Positions 33,501-43,056 of a stretch of 49,900 nt of DNA are shown here, piece by piece (position 1 is the stretch's first letter; each line of letters begins with the position of its first letter). The DNA is taken from contig PJAB01000059.1 in NCBI GenBank assembly GCA_002887195.1, forward strand, positions 1-49,900. Direction: 5' to 3'. The notes below the pieces were generated by a model that saw nothing but the letters and a program-made list of their open reading frames with translations, was not told the DNA's origin and did no database searches. Source of the DNA: Chrysochromulina parva (Eukaryota > Haptophyta > Prymnesiales > Chrysochromulinaceae). The translations under genes were made by a program, and so were the position numbers.

Positions 33501-36178
33501 CGGCGCGAGCACTTTGTCGGCGACCATCATGGCAAGGATGGTGACGCAGTCGCGACGCTCCCCTGGCGGCGGATTCGCGTGTTGCAGATGCTCCAAGTAC
33601 GCAGGCGCACAGACGGCGGACAGGGCATCGCGCCCCTTGATGAGGTAGGCATAGCGCATGGTGAATCGCTCAAAGGTGTATCGGTGGGCAAACCCCTGCT
33701 TGCGCGCACGGACGACGTGTACCATGCCCATCTCACGCAGCTGGCGCATCACATTATTGCCGTCGAATCGATCGGACACAAGCTGCGAGTTGGGTTTGAC
33801 GCAGCGCACGAAGTGCGGAGTGGTGCTCTGCAGCATGTGGATAAGGGAGTCAAGGGACTCCACGAATTGCGCGGCGAGAGCAGTCGCGCGACGGCCGCCG
33901 CGCAGGGAATCAACGAATTGCGCGGCGAGACCAGTCGCGCGACGGCTGTCGCCGCCACCGCCGGCTCGACAACGCGCGCCGCCACCGCCGCGAGTCGAAG
34001 GTGAAGGCGCGTCGATCCCGGAGGCGCCGCCCTGCTTGAAGAGTGCTTGGAGCAGCGGCATTTGGCTCGTGCTGACGAGCTGGACGAGCTCCCCGGGCAA
34101 CTGGTCACGGTTCTTCTCGACGAAGCCCTCGATGAGATAGCTCACTGGTCCTGCATAGTGATGCACGACGAAGCCGTCGCCCTGCGCACGCGGCATGACC
34201 TTGAATTCGGAGTGGCCCTTATGCTGCTGCGTCAGCTTCTGAAGCAGCTGAGCATCCGAAGCATTCGGGACGAGCACCTCCTCGTTCATGAGCGAGAGGA
34301 TGCCCGTCGGCTTCGACGTCATGAGTGTCATCACGGCCGAGTTGTCAGCGAAGGTGAGCTGGGGGCAGGCGACGCCCTCCGCCTGGCATTCGGCCTCCTC
34401 GAGCCGGAAGATGTACCTGGGAGGCAGTCAGGTAGACTATCAGAATGCTATCGGAATGCAATCAGAATGCAATCAGCAGGAAAAGCCTCCTCGAGGCAAA
34501 GATGTACTCGTTGAAGTGTGCTTGAAGTCTTTCATTGGCAAAGTTGATGAGCAACTGTTCGAGCGAGTTGGTCTTAAAGGACTCGAACCCAAAGATGTCG
34601 AGCATGCCGATGGAACGCTTCGCGTCGGCCGTATCCGCATCGGATCCCATGGTTGCATTGATGCGCCCGATGGCCCAGAGGAAGAGCTGGCCGTAGAGTG
34701 CGCGTGCGAACGCGTCGCGGGTCGCCGCCGCCTTGGAGGGAGGTTGCGGTACCTGCACGACGGGGAACTTGCCGACGCTCTTGACCGTCAGAGCCTCCTC
34801 GAAGGCTGCGTCGTTGAGGCCGAGGAGCTCAGCGGCAGCTGCGAGGCGCGCCTTCGCAGCGGCGCTCACGGCGCTGCCGTCATCCTGTTGGGCCATCTGG
34901 ACGGCGTGGAAGGTCAGGTTGCCGATGTGCAGCACCGCTGCGAGCACGGACTGCAACCCTCCCTGGTCCTCAGCATCTATCGCGAACACGTCCATCGCCT
35001 TGCACGAGGCCGCCCACCTGTGGGGAAGTGGAGGTGGCGTCGTGGTGAGCACTTTCATGCTGGTCCTCAGCATTGATCGCAAACACGTGTGAGGCAGCCC
35101 ACCATTCGATGTCGTTGACCCCGGGAACCGTGAGGCCTGCAGAGTCGCCGATGTACTGGAAGTCCGCGGCTGGCAGCAGCTTAAGCTTCGCCGACTGCTC
35201 GCGACTACAGCCGCGGCACAACTGGTAGAGGACGTGGTAGGTGCGCTCACCCTGCCGGCGTGGGGCCGGGCGAGACATGGTGAGAGGGTTCGAACGCACG
35301 TGAGTACATCACACGCGACTGGACAAGGCTTGGGCTTCAGTGGCTGCTGCAGTGTGCACAGTCGCGCTTACAATGCCGTGCTCAGTCACGCGCGACTTCT
35401 CGAGCAAATACGAGGTGGCACGTGAGGCGGTGATGAAGCCGCTGGCATCGAATTGCACTTCAACCCACTTGCCAAAGCGCGACGAGTTGCCATTACGTAC
35501 CGTCTTGGCGTTACCGATCGCCTCAAGGAGTGGGTTGGCCTGCATAATGCATTCCTCAACATACTTTGCACGAGCGGCCGAACCGCTTTCGCCATGGCCA
35601 CGGGCTGCATCGCTCGAGCGAGCGACCAAATACCGGAGGCACGCCTTCACGGCCTCTGTCTTGCCGGCGCCACTTTCCCCTGAGATGAGGATGGATTGCT
35701 GCTTCTGTTCGACGAGCATACCTCGGAAGGCGGCCTCGGCAAGCGCGTAGACGTGCGGCTCTAGATCCTGCAGTACCTTGGCATCGGCGTCTTTGCACTG
35801 CGCCATGCGCTCGGGCGTATACATGGAGAGTTGCTTGAATGGGTTGACCGAGATGAGGATGGACCCAGCGCGTGAGTAGATGTCATCTCGGGCGTAGCGC
35901 ACGCGTAGGTTGTGAAGAAGCGTCGCCTCCGAGAGCTTTGCAAACTTCACCATGTCAGGAGCGCCTTGGAGTGCAAGGATATCGCACTCTTGGATCTGCA
36001 ACACCTCTTCCTTTCGAAGCACACGCACTGAGGAGACGCCCCGCGGAGACGGCACACCAGCCCTGATGGTAGCCGCCTCGCCAAAGCCTGTGCAGCTATC
36101 GACCTTCATGGCCTCCCATCCATTGGTGTCAGAGGGCACGAAGATGGTTGTCCCGGGCGCATATTGCGCCTCCGCCAT
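30547..36178 (-). CDS. Myosin heavy chain with PH, RanBP2-type zinc finger and ankyrin tail
   Basis: Five exons: 36178..35372, 35251..35103, 35017..34508, 34416..32430 and 32292..30547; phases agree throughout, giving about 1732 aa. The motor has P-loop GESGAGKTEA (~165), switch I NGNSSRFGKW, LLEKSRVTEHGI joined to GERTYHVLYQL, switch II DIFGFESF (~460), CVKPNSQ and the SH1-type helix VRARKQGF. No strong IQ motif follows; ~400 residues of Ala/Leu/Gln helical sequence come next. The last intron (32429..32293) joins GTSLIKV to AEGTWSRNRY, completing a PH domain (~1143-1245) that neither flanking ORF contains alone. Then a RanBP2-type finger (WPCMACTFQN...FCGIC, ~1290) and ankyrin repeats (~1500-1690). 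The tail suggests phosphoinositide and protein-binding cargo adaptors. The myosin class is not assigned. Confidence 0.88.
33862..33963 (-). repeat. 51-bp tandem duplication in the myosin motor
   Basis: acgaattgcgcggcgaga recurs 51 bp apart at 33862 and 33913, giving RRATGLAAQFVDSL then RRATALAAQFVESL, just before the actin-binding region. It is in frame, so the motor stays intact but gains 17 residues near loop 2. Confidence 0.85.
34393..34507 (-). repeat. Myosin intron 3 with exon-derived direct repeat
   Basis: The intron is 34507..34417 (91 bp). It begins GTACATCTTTGCC then TCGAGGAGGC; the exon after it begins GTACATCTTCCGGC then TCGAGGAGGC. The core of the intron has about three 11-bp units like ctgattgcatt. 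Splicing gives HFNEYIFRLEEAE, the expected myosin sequence. Confidence 0.88.
34963..35102 (-). repeat. Myosin intron 2 with exon-derived direct repeat
   Basis: The intron is 35102..35018 (85 bp). Its first 43 bases (35102..35060) repeat the first 55 bases of the next exon (35017..34963), with a 12-bp deletion: GTGGGC(T/G)GCCTC, then GTGTT(T/C)GCGAT and ATGCTGAGGACCAG. About 35 of 39 cleanly aligned bases match. Removing the intron restores EWWAASCKAMDVFAI. Confidence 0.9.
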
Positions 36179-36429
36179 AATCGCGACCGCGAAGTCCGAG
36201 CTTTCGCTCCGCGCCCTTTCCTGTGAACGAATTAAAACATTGGCTGTGAACGCGCAATTGGGTAGGTCAGGTCTTCCATTTTTCGTTTGTGCACTTTTCG
36301 TGTGACTTGTACTTGCCTAAAGTGGGTACGCCCCCAAAATGGCCCCCGAACCTGCGCCTCCCACGTTGTGTCTCCACGGGACCTGTGGCTGTGCGTCTTG
36401 CCGAGAGGGCATTTTAACGTGAACGTGAA
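36179..36429. promoter_or_regulatory. Divergent promoter region, myosin / DENN
   Basis: 251 bp between opposite start codons, less GC-rich than the flanking exons. No specific motif identified. Confidence 0.45.
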
Positions 36430-38328
36430 ATGGCCGAAGGAGGAGCAGTGATGGTGGAAGCGGTGATGATGGCCGAGTTTGACATAGACAAGGGCTCCGT
36501 TTGCCGCATTCAGTACCCCCGGGACGTCGGTGACAAACACCTGCTCGCGGAGCTCATGCTGCCCGAGGGTGCGCACAATCACTTCGAGGACTGGACTGTG
36601 TTCATGCTGGGTGGCTCTGCTGACATGCCATCAATCACGGCATCGTCGGCGAAGCCCACCACTGAACTCCTGAGGAAGCGGTGGACAGTGCACGCATACC
36701 GGTACAATGACGACCCGAACGCGGAAGAGCAAGGCGCCTGGGAGATCATCAGGAGCCCGAGCCCCAACCCCGAGCAAGACAGCCCAGACACAATCTCGCT
36801 AGAGCTCGGCGGAACGATGCCCACGCCGCTCTTCCTTGTGATTGACCTCGGAGACGGCCAGACGCTGCGGTTCGTGCACCACGAAGAGCTCCAGTATGCA
36901 GCGCTGCAGCCCGACTTTGCGTCCATGTATTCGCTCGAGGGCGCGGCCCTCGGCATTCATTTCCTCGCAGCTGAGGATCAAGAGGAGTTCCGCGTTGCTA
37001 TCGAGACGCTCGCTGCTGCCTCCGCGGCACCGCAGCCGTTGCTGTGGTGCCTCAACCACGTGTCCAGCCGGCGCGACGCGACGGTTCGACGCGGCGCCCA
37101 AGTCAAGGCTCTCGCAGTGTGTTCGCGCTTCCAATTCATTCACGTGTGGAAGCCGGTACTAGTGCTGGCGGTTGACCGCATGTTTATGCTGTCGACGGGG
37201 CTCGGAGAGTACTCCGAGACGCTCGAGCAGCAGTGCCGCTACCTGTACGATGAGCTCAATGCGCTGTCTGTCTCCGCGCTGCCGCCTGTGAGCGACATGC
37301 AGCGGCGGGTGCATCACAAAATGTTGGCGCAGGGCTCAGCACAAAAAGAGCTCACGCTCTTGGGTCACGTGCAATTTCCGCCCAGAAGCGGCGCACGTGT
37401 CCCGCTGCGCGTGCCCTTGATGCTCCAGCCAGAGGAGATCGCCGACGCCTCGGTGACGGAGCTGCTCCGGCGCTTTCGAACGGCGCTCATCTGCATCTTT
37501 CACGCGGTTCTCAACAAGAAGCGGGTGCTCTTCCTGGGTCACTCGCAACCTGCGGAGATTGTGTGCCTCGCCGTGCTCTCGTTGCCGCTTCTCGTGTGCC
37601 CTCCGTTGACTGGCCTGCTCGAGCGCTGTTACCCGTTCGTGTCACTCACCAATCTCGACTTCCTCAAAATCGAGGGCTTCATCGCAGGCAGCACCAACCC
37701 AATCTTCGCATCGCACCCCGAGTGGTGGGACGTGTTGTGCGACCTCGATTCGGGCCGCGTGCTCGTCTCCTCAGTAGGCCCCCATGGGCGCAAGTGCGCA
37801 GCCGAGCCCCCGCGCCTGAGCGAGCTCGACGAGGACCTCTACGAGCAGGTGAGCACCGGTCTGGATGCGCGGTACTCCGAGCATTGGCTGCGTGCGTGCT
37901 TCCAGGAGCACGCACAGCAGCTGCGGTGCGAGCAGCTGCGAGGAAGCACCGCGGTGATGGACCGGCAGGCGGGCAGCCCGTCTGACGAGATGGTGATGCT
38001 TTTCCTTGAGCAACTGCGCTCCGCCTCGTGCATGACCGACAAGGAGCTCGAGCACATCTTCTCGAGCGTGCACTCGTTTGTGGCCGACGAGGCGCGCCTC
38101 GAGCAGCTCCTCTCGAGACTACCTGGTTCGTCGCCACTTGGCTGCCTCTCACCTGTTGCTACCGCACTTTTCCATCCCAATGCGTCCGTGCGCAACCTGG
38201 CAGCGTCGCTGCTGCGTGCCATCGGTGAGCACAAGGCAGCCAACCCGCTCATGAGCGGCCTCAACTCCTTTTTGCTCCTAGGCTTGTCGCAGCAGGAGAA
38301 GCCCGATCGCCCCTTTGGCTTTTCATGA
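36430..38328 (+). CDS. DENN-domain protein of the Afi1/SPA type
   Basis: Single exon, 632 aa, ATG at 36430. The opening MAEFDIDKGSVCRIQYP with LLAELMLPEGAHNHFEDWTV is the Afi1-type longin/uDENN start. It continues with RFQFIHVWKPVLVLAVDRMF, then the cDENN block: AVLNKKRVLFLGHSQPAEIV, LPLLVCPPLTGLLERCYPFV, SLTNLDFL and GFIAGSTNPIFASHPEWWDV. The C-terminal ~200 residues are helical. Yeast Afi1 binds Arf3 and acts in cell polarity; DENN proteins as a class are Rab exchange factors or adaptors. The protein probably acts in membrane traffic, and its pairing with a divergent myosin that carries a PH tail is suggestive but not evidence of shared function. Confidence 0.88.
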   Translation: MAEGGAVMVEAVMMAEFDIDKGSVCRIQYPRDVGDKHLLAELMLPEGAHNHFEDWTVFMLGGSADMPSITASSAKPTTELLRKRWTVHAYRYNDDPNAEEQGAWEIIRSPSPNPEQDSPDTISLELGGTMPTPLFLVIDLGDGQTLRFVHHEELQYAALQPDFASMYSLEGAALGIHFLAAEDQEEFRVAIETLAAASAAPQPLLWCLNHVSSRRDATVRRGAQVKALAVCSRFQFIHVWKPVLVLAVDRMFMLSTGLGEYSETLEQQCRYLYDELNALSVSALPPVSDMQRRVHHKMLAQGSAQKELTLLGHVQFPPRSGARVPLRVPLMLQPEEIADASVTELLRRFRTALICIFHAVLNKKRVLFLGHSQPAEIVCLAVLSLPLLVCPPLTGLLERCYPFVSLTNLDFLKIEGFIAGSTNPIFASHPEWWDVLCDLDSGRVLVSSVGPHGRKCAAEPPRLSELDEDLYEQVSTGLDARYSEHWLRACFQEHAQQLRCEQLRGSTAVMDRQAGSPSDEMVMLFLEQLRSASCMTDKELEHIFSSVHSFVADEARLEQLLSRLPGSSPLGCLSPVATALFHPNASVRNLAASLLRAIGEHKAANPLMSGLNSFLLLGLSQQEKPDRPFGFS

Positions 38329-39022
38329 TCTCGTGTTAATAAGATTGTCCTGTAGCGCCGTGCAGTGGTGTGGGCTCCGGTGTGCGGCTGCGTGACGCGC
38401 CTCGTGTGAAGAACGCCGCGCGAAGCGGCGATACTCCCCCGGAGCGCGTGTCCGGTGGATGAGCGGCGCGTCCCGCGCGTGACTGTCCACGGCACGCGCG
38501 TGCGGCGGTGCCGTGCGGGACCGCCTCGTACGGTGAAGCGCTACGAGCGGGGCGCGCGAGACGCGAGCGACGCGGCTGCCGCGCTCGCGGGTCCGCGACG
38601 CACACGCCCCGGCCACCTTGCGCGCCGGCTCTCGTGACCCGCGCGCTGTGAAACCGGCGACCGGCTGACGACCACGCCGTCCGACGCGCGACGGCCGGCG
38701 GCGGTGGGCCCGCGAACTGCCGACGCCCCGGCCCCCGCGCCGCGCGCGCGACGACCCCGGCGGCGGCGCTCGCCCCGGCCGCCGGGCGGTCCGCCGGACG
38801 TCGTATACGATACGTCTCTTATATTATAATTAAGAACATTTCTCCCCCCTTGAATAATGGGCGTGATCAGATCTCCGTGGCAAGGGATGGTCTGTCGAAG
38901 CGATATAAGCTTGCGGGCGGCCCCTCAACTCCTCGTCTTCCCTGTCCCACATCAGGCTCGCGTCTCGCGTGATCCACACCCCTCGACACGTCGAGGCGTT
39001 CCACGTGTCCCAGATGCTTTCG
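38329..39022. other. Convergent intergenic region, very GC-rich
   Basis: Between the ends of the DENN gene (plus) and the Lys/His-rich gene (minus). About 38390-38810 is extremely CG-rich and ends in an AT-rich patch near 38818-38840. Open frames are short Arg/Ala-rich shadows. No RNA gene seen. Confidence 0.5.
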
Positions 39023-39658
39023 CTAATCCGAGTCCCGGTGTCGGTGCTTGTGCTTTTTCTTCTCCACGCCGTATTCGTCCTTGTGCTTGTGCTTGTCCTT
39101 CTTGTGGTGCTTATGCTTATCTTTTTTGTGCTTGCCCTTGCCCTTTTTTACTCGGCTCTCGCCCTCGCTCTCCTCGCGGGAGCGCTTCTTGCCGCCGCTG
39201 TTGGCAGCTGCTGCGGAGCTCGAAGCGCCTCCATCTGGGCGCACTGCACGATTGGGATCCTCCTCCCGATCCGATTCGAAGCTCGACGTCGAGGACGGCA
39301 TGTCATCTCCGCCTTTGTCGTTGTGTCCCGTCCTTGATGAGGACAGCTCAGAAGAAGGAACCACGCCAAGATCTCGACCGCCCGCCCATCCGCCACGCAG
39401 CTGACTGGCACCGCGCCAACTGCCTTTCTCCTCCTCCATGGCAGCACGATTGCTCTTGGCGAGTTCGAGCAGTGCCTTCATATTGTCTTGTGCAGAGGTT
39501 GCTGCCTCTACGCTCACACTTGTCTCGGCAGCTTTCTGCTCTGCAGCGTACGGATCATAACCGATCGCATTTTGCCAGATGCTGTGCGTGTTGAGCGACG
39601 CTGACGTTTGCATGCGATTATTGGCGGGCATCTTGACGCGTCCGGCGGTCGCCGGCAT
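39023..39658 (-). CDS. Small Lys/His-rich, probably nuclear protein
   Basis: From the ATG at 39658 the protein is about 211 aa. The N-terminal part contains THSIWQNAIGYDPYAAEQKA and a short predicted helix (NMKALLELAKSN). The middle is Ser/Gly/Asp-rich. The last ~45 residues are highly basic with KHKK, KHKHHKK and KKHKHRHR blocks, typical of nuclear or splicing-associated proteins, and include GKKRSREESE, a plausible nuclear localisation signal. No family recognised. The gene is divergent from the glycosyltransferase, 129 bp apart, which gives it a credible promoter. The low-complexity tail lowers confidence, although the N-terminal part reads as real protein. Confidence 0.6.
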   Translation of the reverse strand: MPATAGRVKMPANNRMQTSASLNTHSIWQNAIGYDPYAAEQKAAETSVSVEAATSAQDNMKALLELAKSNRAAMEEEKGSWRGASQLRGGWAGGRDLGVVPSSELSSSRTGHNDKGGDDMPSSTSSFESDREEDPNRAVRPDGGASSSAAAANSGGKKRSREESEGESRVKKGKGKHKKDKHKHHKKDKHKHKDEYGVEKKKHKHRHRDSD

Positions 39659-39787
39659 GTTTTCGGCCTTAGAGAGACTCACACGAGAAAACGCGCAGCG
39701 CAATTCGCGTTTCGTCAACTGTAACGTCTGCCCGATTGCCAGAAGTTACGTTCCGAAATTCCAGGTCTCCTCGGGCGGTTGGAGCCT
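39659..39787. promoter_or_regulatory. Divergent promoter region, Lys/His-rich gene / glycosyltransferase
   Basis: 129 bp between the opposite start codons chosen; if the glycosyltransferase starts further upstream the space would be smaller. Confidence 0.4.
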
Positions 39788-41062
39788 ATGCAAGCTTCGC
39801 GGACCGTCGCACGTAGTCGAAACGTGCGCTGTTCGTGCCGATCTAATATGCCGATTTCCGCGCAGTGGCCGCCAATGCCTGGCGAGGTGCCCAGTGGGAG
39901 CTCGCAATCGCAGGTACTTGACCGCGCAGCGAGGACGGCGCTGGTGCGGCGCGATGAGCGCACTGTCATGCCGCTGTTTGGAAACGCTCGAATGCTGCCC
40001 ATGCTCAAGAACCTGTTGTGTTCTGTGGACCGTTCCGGCATGCATCACTGGTTCGTCATATCATTCGACGAGATCGTGTGCCAACAGCTTGCTCATGATT
40101 TTGGGCTGAACGACACGCGGCACGCGGCTGCTTGCGTCAGCCCATACCACCACTTTGAAGCGGCGGTCCACGGGTCCAACTCCACGTTTGGTTCGCGACC
40201 AGAAACGAACAGAACGGTTGCAAAGCAAACGAGCCAAGGTGCTCAAAGTGGCATAGGGAACGCGGCTGTGTATCGCAGCCGGCTGTTCAACGCCATCATG
40301 TGTCACCGCGTCGGCTGGTTACGCCTCTTGCTGGCGGCGGGTTTCAACATCCTCCATTGCGATGTTGATGTGGTCATCCTGCGTAATCCCCTGCCCCTCT
40401 TCGAGAAACCCATTCTGGTTCGGCCGAGTGGACACACGGCAACGTACCGCGACTCCGACATGCTCGTGCAGAGTGAAGGAGTGTTTGGAAATAATGGAGG
40501 CTTTTACTACGTGCGAGCCAGCAACCGCACGGTAGCGCTGTTCGATGCGCTCTTACGCAGGTTCTTCTCGAAAGTGAACAACTCCAACACCATGTTCGAA
40601 GATCAGCATTGCTTGAACGACGTGCTTCGCGACGGTCGCAAGCGACGCAAGGGCTTGAGAGTGATGGCGCCCAAGCTCAACCAGACATTATTCCCGACTG
40701 GCCTTGTTTGGAGCCATAGCCTCTCGAGCAAGGCGGTTGCCTTCATCGTCCACATGAACTGGGCCAGGCACAGCAAGAAGGCGAAGCTCGTGTACGATGG
40801 CCTCTGGTTCCTCAACTCAGACGACACGCGCTGCGACGCCTCCTTCGACCCGCACGAGGGCGGCTGCGATCGCGCGTGTGTGCCGCTCCGACCGGGCACC
40901 ATGTGTGAGCTTGGTCGGCCATGCGTGTACGCTGACTGCGCCGAGCTGGACGCTAGCGCCCGGCGCGGGCGTCCGTACCAGCCAGTGGCGTTGCAACGAG
41001 CCGGATGCGCCGTGCCACAAGTGCTCCGAGACTCGAGAGCTGAACGCGTGCTTTCAAGCTAA
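39788..41062 (+). CDS. Nucleotide-diphospho-sugar transferase (GT77-like, DxD)
   Basis: Single exon, about 424 aa from the ATG at 39788. The domain spans roughly residues 70-340: TVMPLFGNARMLPMLKNLLC, WFVISFDEIVCQQL, a segment before the metal site (RLFNAIMCHRVGWLRLLLAA), the DxD site LHCDVDVVILRNPLPLF, then GGFYYVRASNRTVALFDALL and EDQHCLNDVLRDG. This order fits the Nucleotid_trans family that includes plant arabinosyl- and galactosyltransferases such as RRA and RAY1. A Cys-rich tail follows (CDRACVPL, CELGRPCVYADC). Such enzymes act in the Golgi, yet no signal anchor is visible after this start, so a short upstream exon may be missing. Sugar donor and acceptor are unknown. Confidence 0.85.
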   Translation: MQASRTVARSRNVRCSCRSNMPISAQWPPMPGEVPSGSSQSQVLDRAARTALVRRDERTVMPLFGNARMLPMLKNLLCSVDRSGMHHWFVISFDEIVCQQLAHDFGLNDTRHAAACVSPYHHFEAAVHGSNSTFGSRPETNRTVAKQTSQGAQSGIGNAAVYRSRLFNAIMCHRVGWLRLLLAAGFNILHCDVDVVILRNPLPLFEKPILVRPSGHTATYRDSDMLVQSEGVFGNNGGFYYVRASNRTVALFDALLRRFFSKVNNSNTMFEDQHCLNDVLRDGRKRRKGLRVMAPKLNQTLFPTGLVWSHSLSSKAVAFIVHMNWARHSKKAKLVYDGLWFLNSDDTRCDASFDPHEGGCDRACVPLRPGTMCELGRPCVYADCAELDASARRGRPYQPVALQRAGCAVPQVLRDSRAERVLSS

Positions 41063-41842
41063 AAGGGGGGTCACAGGCAGACACCACGTGCAGAACTGGG
41101 CACCGCGCCCCTTAGCCTTACCGTAGGCTCCACGCCAAACACGCGTTCTATGCTAGAGTTCTGTGCGCGGGTAACATTCGGTTGACTTATCGGATCCGCC
41201 GTCAGCCTGGGCCACTGGAGTGAGCGCTCCTCTGAGAAGTGAGTAATGGTATTACTATGGTATAACGCTACGTTGGATAATTACTTTTTGTCCGCGGCCG
41301 GGACAGGCCTCAGTGCTCATAGATCTCGGTCCGGTCGCGTCGTCTCCCGGTCCCGGCCCGTTGCGTCGCCGCGCCGCGGGGCGCGGGCGGTCTAGGCGTT
41401 CCGGCGTCTCCGCGCCGCGCAATAGGCGAATAGCCAATCGAATACCTGGTCGCCCGGGCACCGGGGTGCGGGGAGTCGGGACGTCCGGGTTCTTGGCCCG
41501 GCGCGGACAAAGGCCTAACGGAATGGAAGGAACCAAGGATAGAAAAGCGAGTCCGGGAAAACGCATACTCCGAAAGACAACGCAAAACAGTAACGGCAAT
41601 GAGTGCGGAGTGCGGAGGAGCACCCCGTTCCCCTGGCCCAGCGGAGTTGCAACAAGCCCCGGCAGTGGCACGGCCCCGGCCATGGCGATCCCCGGGGACC
41701 AGTTTCAGCCCTTCGCAGTCCGCAGATTCCGCGGATTCGCACCGGTAGCTTTCAGATTCGCCTCGCGCGGCCTCTGTGCAGGCCACCGACGTGCGACGAC
41801 TTCAGCGACGACTCCCGATGTGCCTCTCTCGCGCGCCGTCCC
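41063..41842. other. Convergent intergenic region
   Basis: Between the 3' ends of the glycosyltransferase gene (plus) and the BRCT gene (minus). An open frame on the plus strand (41313-42197) runs into the antisense of the BRCT gene and has only Arg/Pro/Ser-rich sequence. No RNA gene or repeat seen. Confidence 0.5.
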
Positions 41843-42973
41843 TCAGAGCGCACGCTGCCGCTTGTTGGCCGCCGCTGGTCCAGCGCCGCCAGACGTCATT
41901 GGCCGCTCGGCTCCAGTGCCACTGTGCCTCGTGCGTCGCTTGCTTGGCTCATGGGCGCCACCTCCGCCAGCTCCACCTCCAGATCCGCCGCCCCCGAACC
42001 CCCCACCTATGCCGCGCGTAGCGGCCGCAGGCAGCATGGCCTCTGGGTGCCCTCGCGGCGGCGGCAGCAGCCGTGCAGCCTCTCTAATGAGCGCATCAGT
42101 CGAGGAGCATTCGAGCTCGCCACGTGCGCAGCGCATGAGCACCGATAGGGGGACACACGGCGCGCTGCGCGGCAGCGCGTCGTCGTCCGCGCCGTGACGG
42201 CCCGTGAGCACGAGGTCCGCATCCGTCGCCGCCGCAGCGCCCTCGACGATCGTGGCACCGCCCGAAAGCAGCAGCGCGCAGAGCTCGCCCTCGTCGAGCC
42301 GACAGCTGCCTGCTGCCGCCCACGCCGCCCCGCTGCCAGCGTCATCGCCCGGACTCTCAGCCTCGTCGATGTACGCAGATGGGTGCACGTGAACGCGCCA
42401 GCCCTCCCAGAGCCGGTCCCGCTGGGCAGAGGCAGAGCGCCTTGCGCCTACGGCGAGCAGGGCGCTCGTGAGCTCACGCTCGTGCGCGTGCGCAGCGCTT
42501 GTCAGGTGATGCGACTGCCACGCGTGCTCGGCCATAAATGAGGGGCGCGCATGCTTGCTGGCGGAGACGATACTCAACGGCTGCACGCTGTCGAGGAAAG
42601 TGGCGCGAAGCGGCACCAGCCCCGCCGCGAGCACCGCCAGGCACTCGAACGAAGCACGCAGCGCGCTCTCGTCGGCAAAAATGGCTGCGCTGCAGTGGCT
42701 TGGCACCGGCTGCGGCTCGGGCGGGCGGTACCCAGACCCTGTCAGCACACGCAACTCCGCCACCTGCGCGCCGAGGCTCTTGGCCTTGGCCACCAGGCGT
42801 TCGCGCGCGCACGCGTCGTCGCCGACGATGACAATCGTGCGCTGCGCAAGAGGCCGGCCGGCGCTTCCGCCGCCGCTGCGCTGCACGGACGAGAATAGAT
42901 TGGCGCGCGCACTCGACTGGGCGTGGCTCGCCGCAGCACTGCATGCGACTGTCGTCGAAGAGGGCGCGTGCAC

Positions 42974-43056
<83 letters not shown>

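Noticed and set aside
35281..35305. ggttcgaac resembling a tRNA B box
   Set aside because: It lies inside a myosin intron, lacks the final CC and has no A box or cloverleaf around it.
41313..42197. 294-codon plus-strand open frame
   Set aside because: Half lies antisense to the BRCT gene; Pro/Arg/Ser composition and no recognisable motif.
42975..43055. CTG run read as polyalanine, polycysteine or polyleucine on the plus strand
   Set aside because: The plus-strand frames around it have no domain; the minus-strand BRCT frame explains it as polyglutamine.
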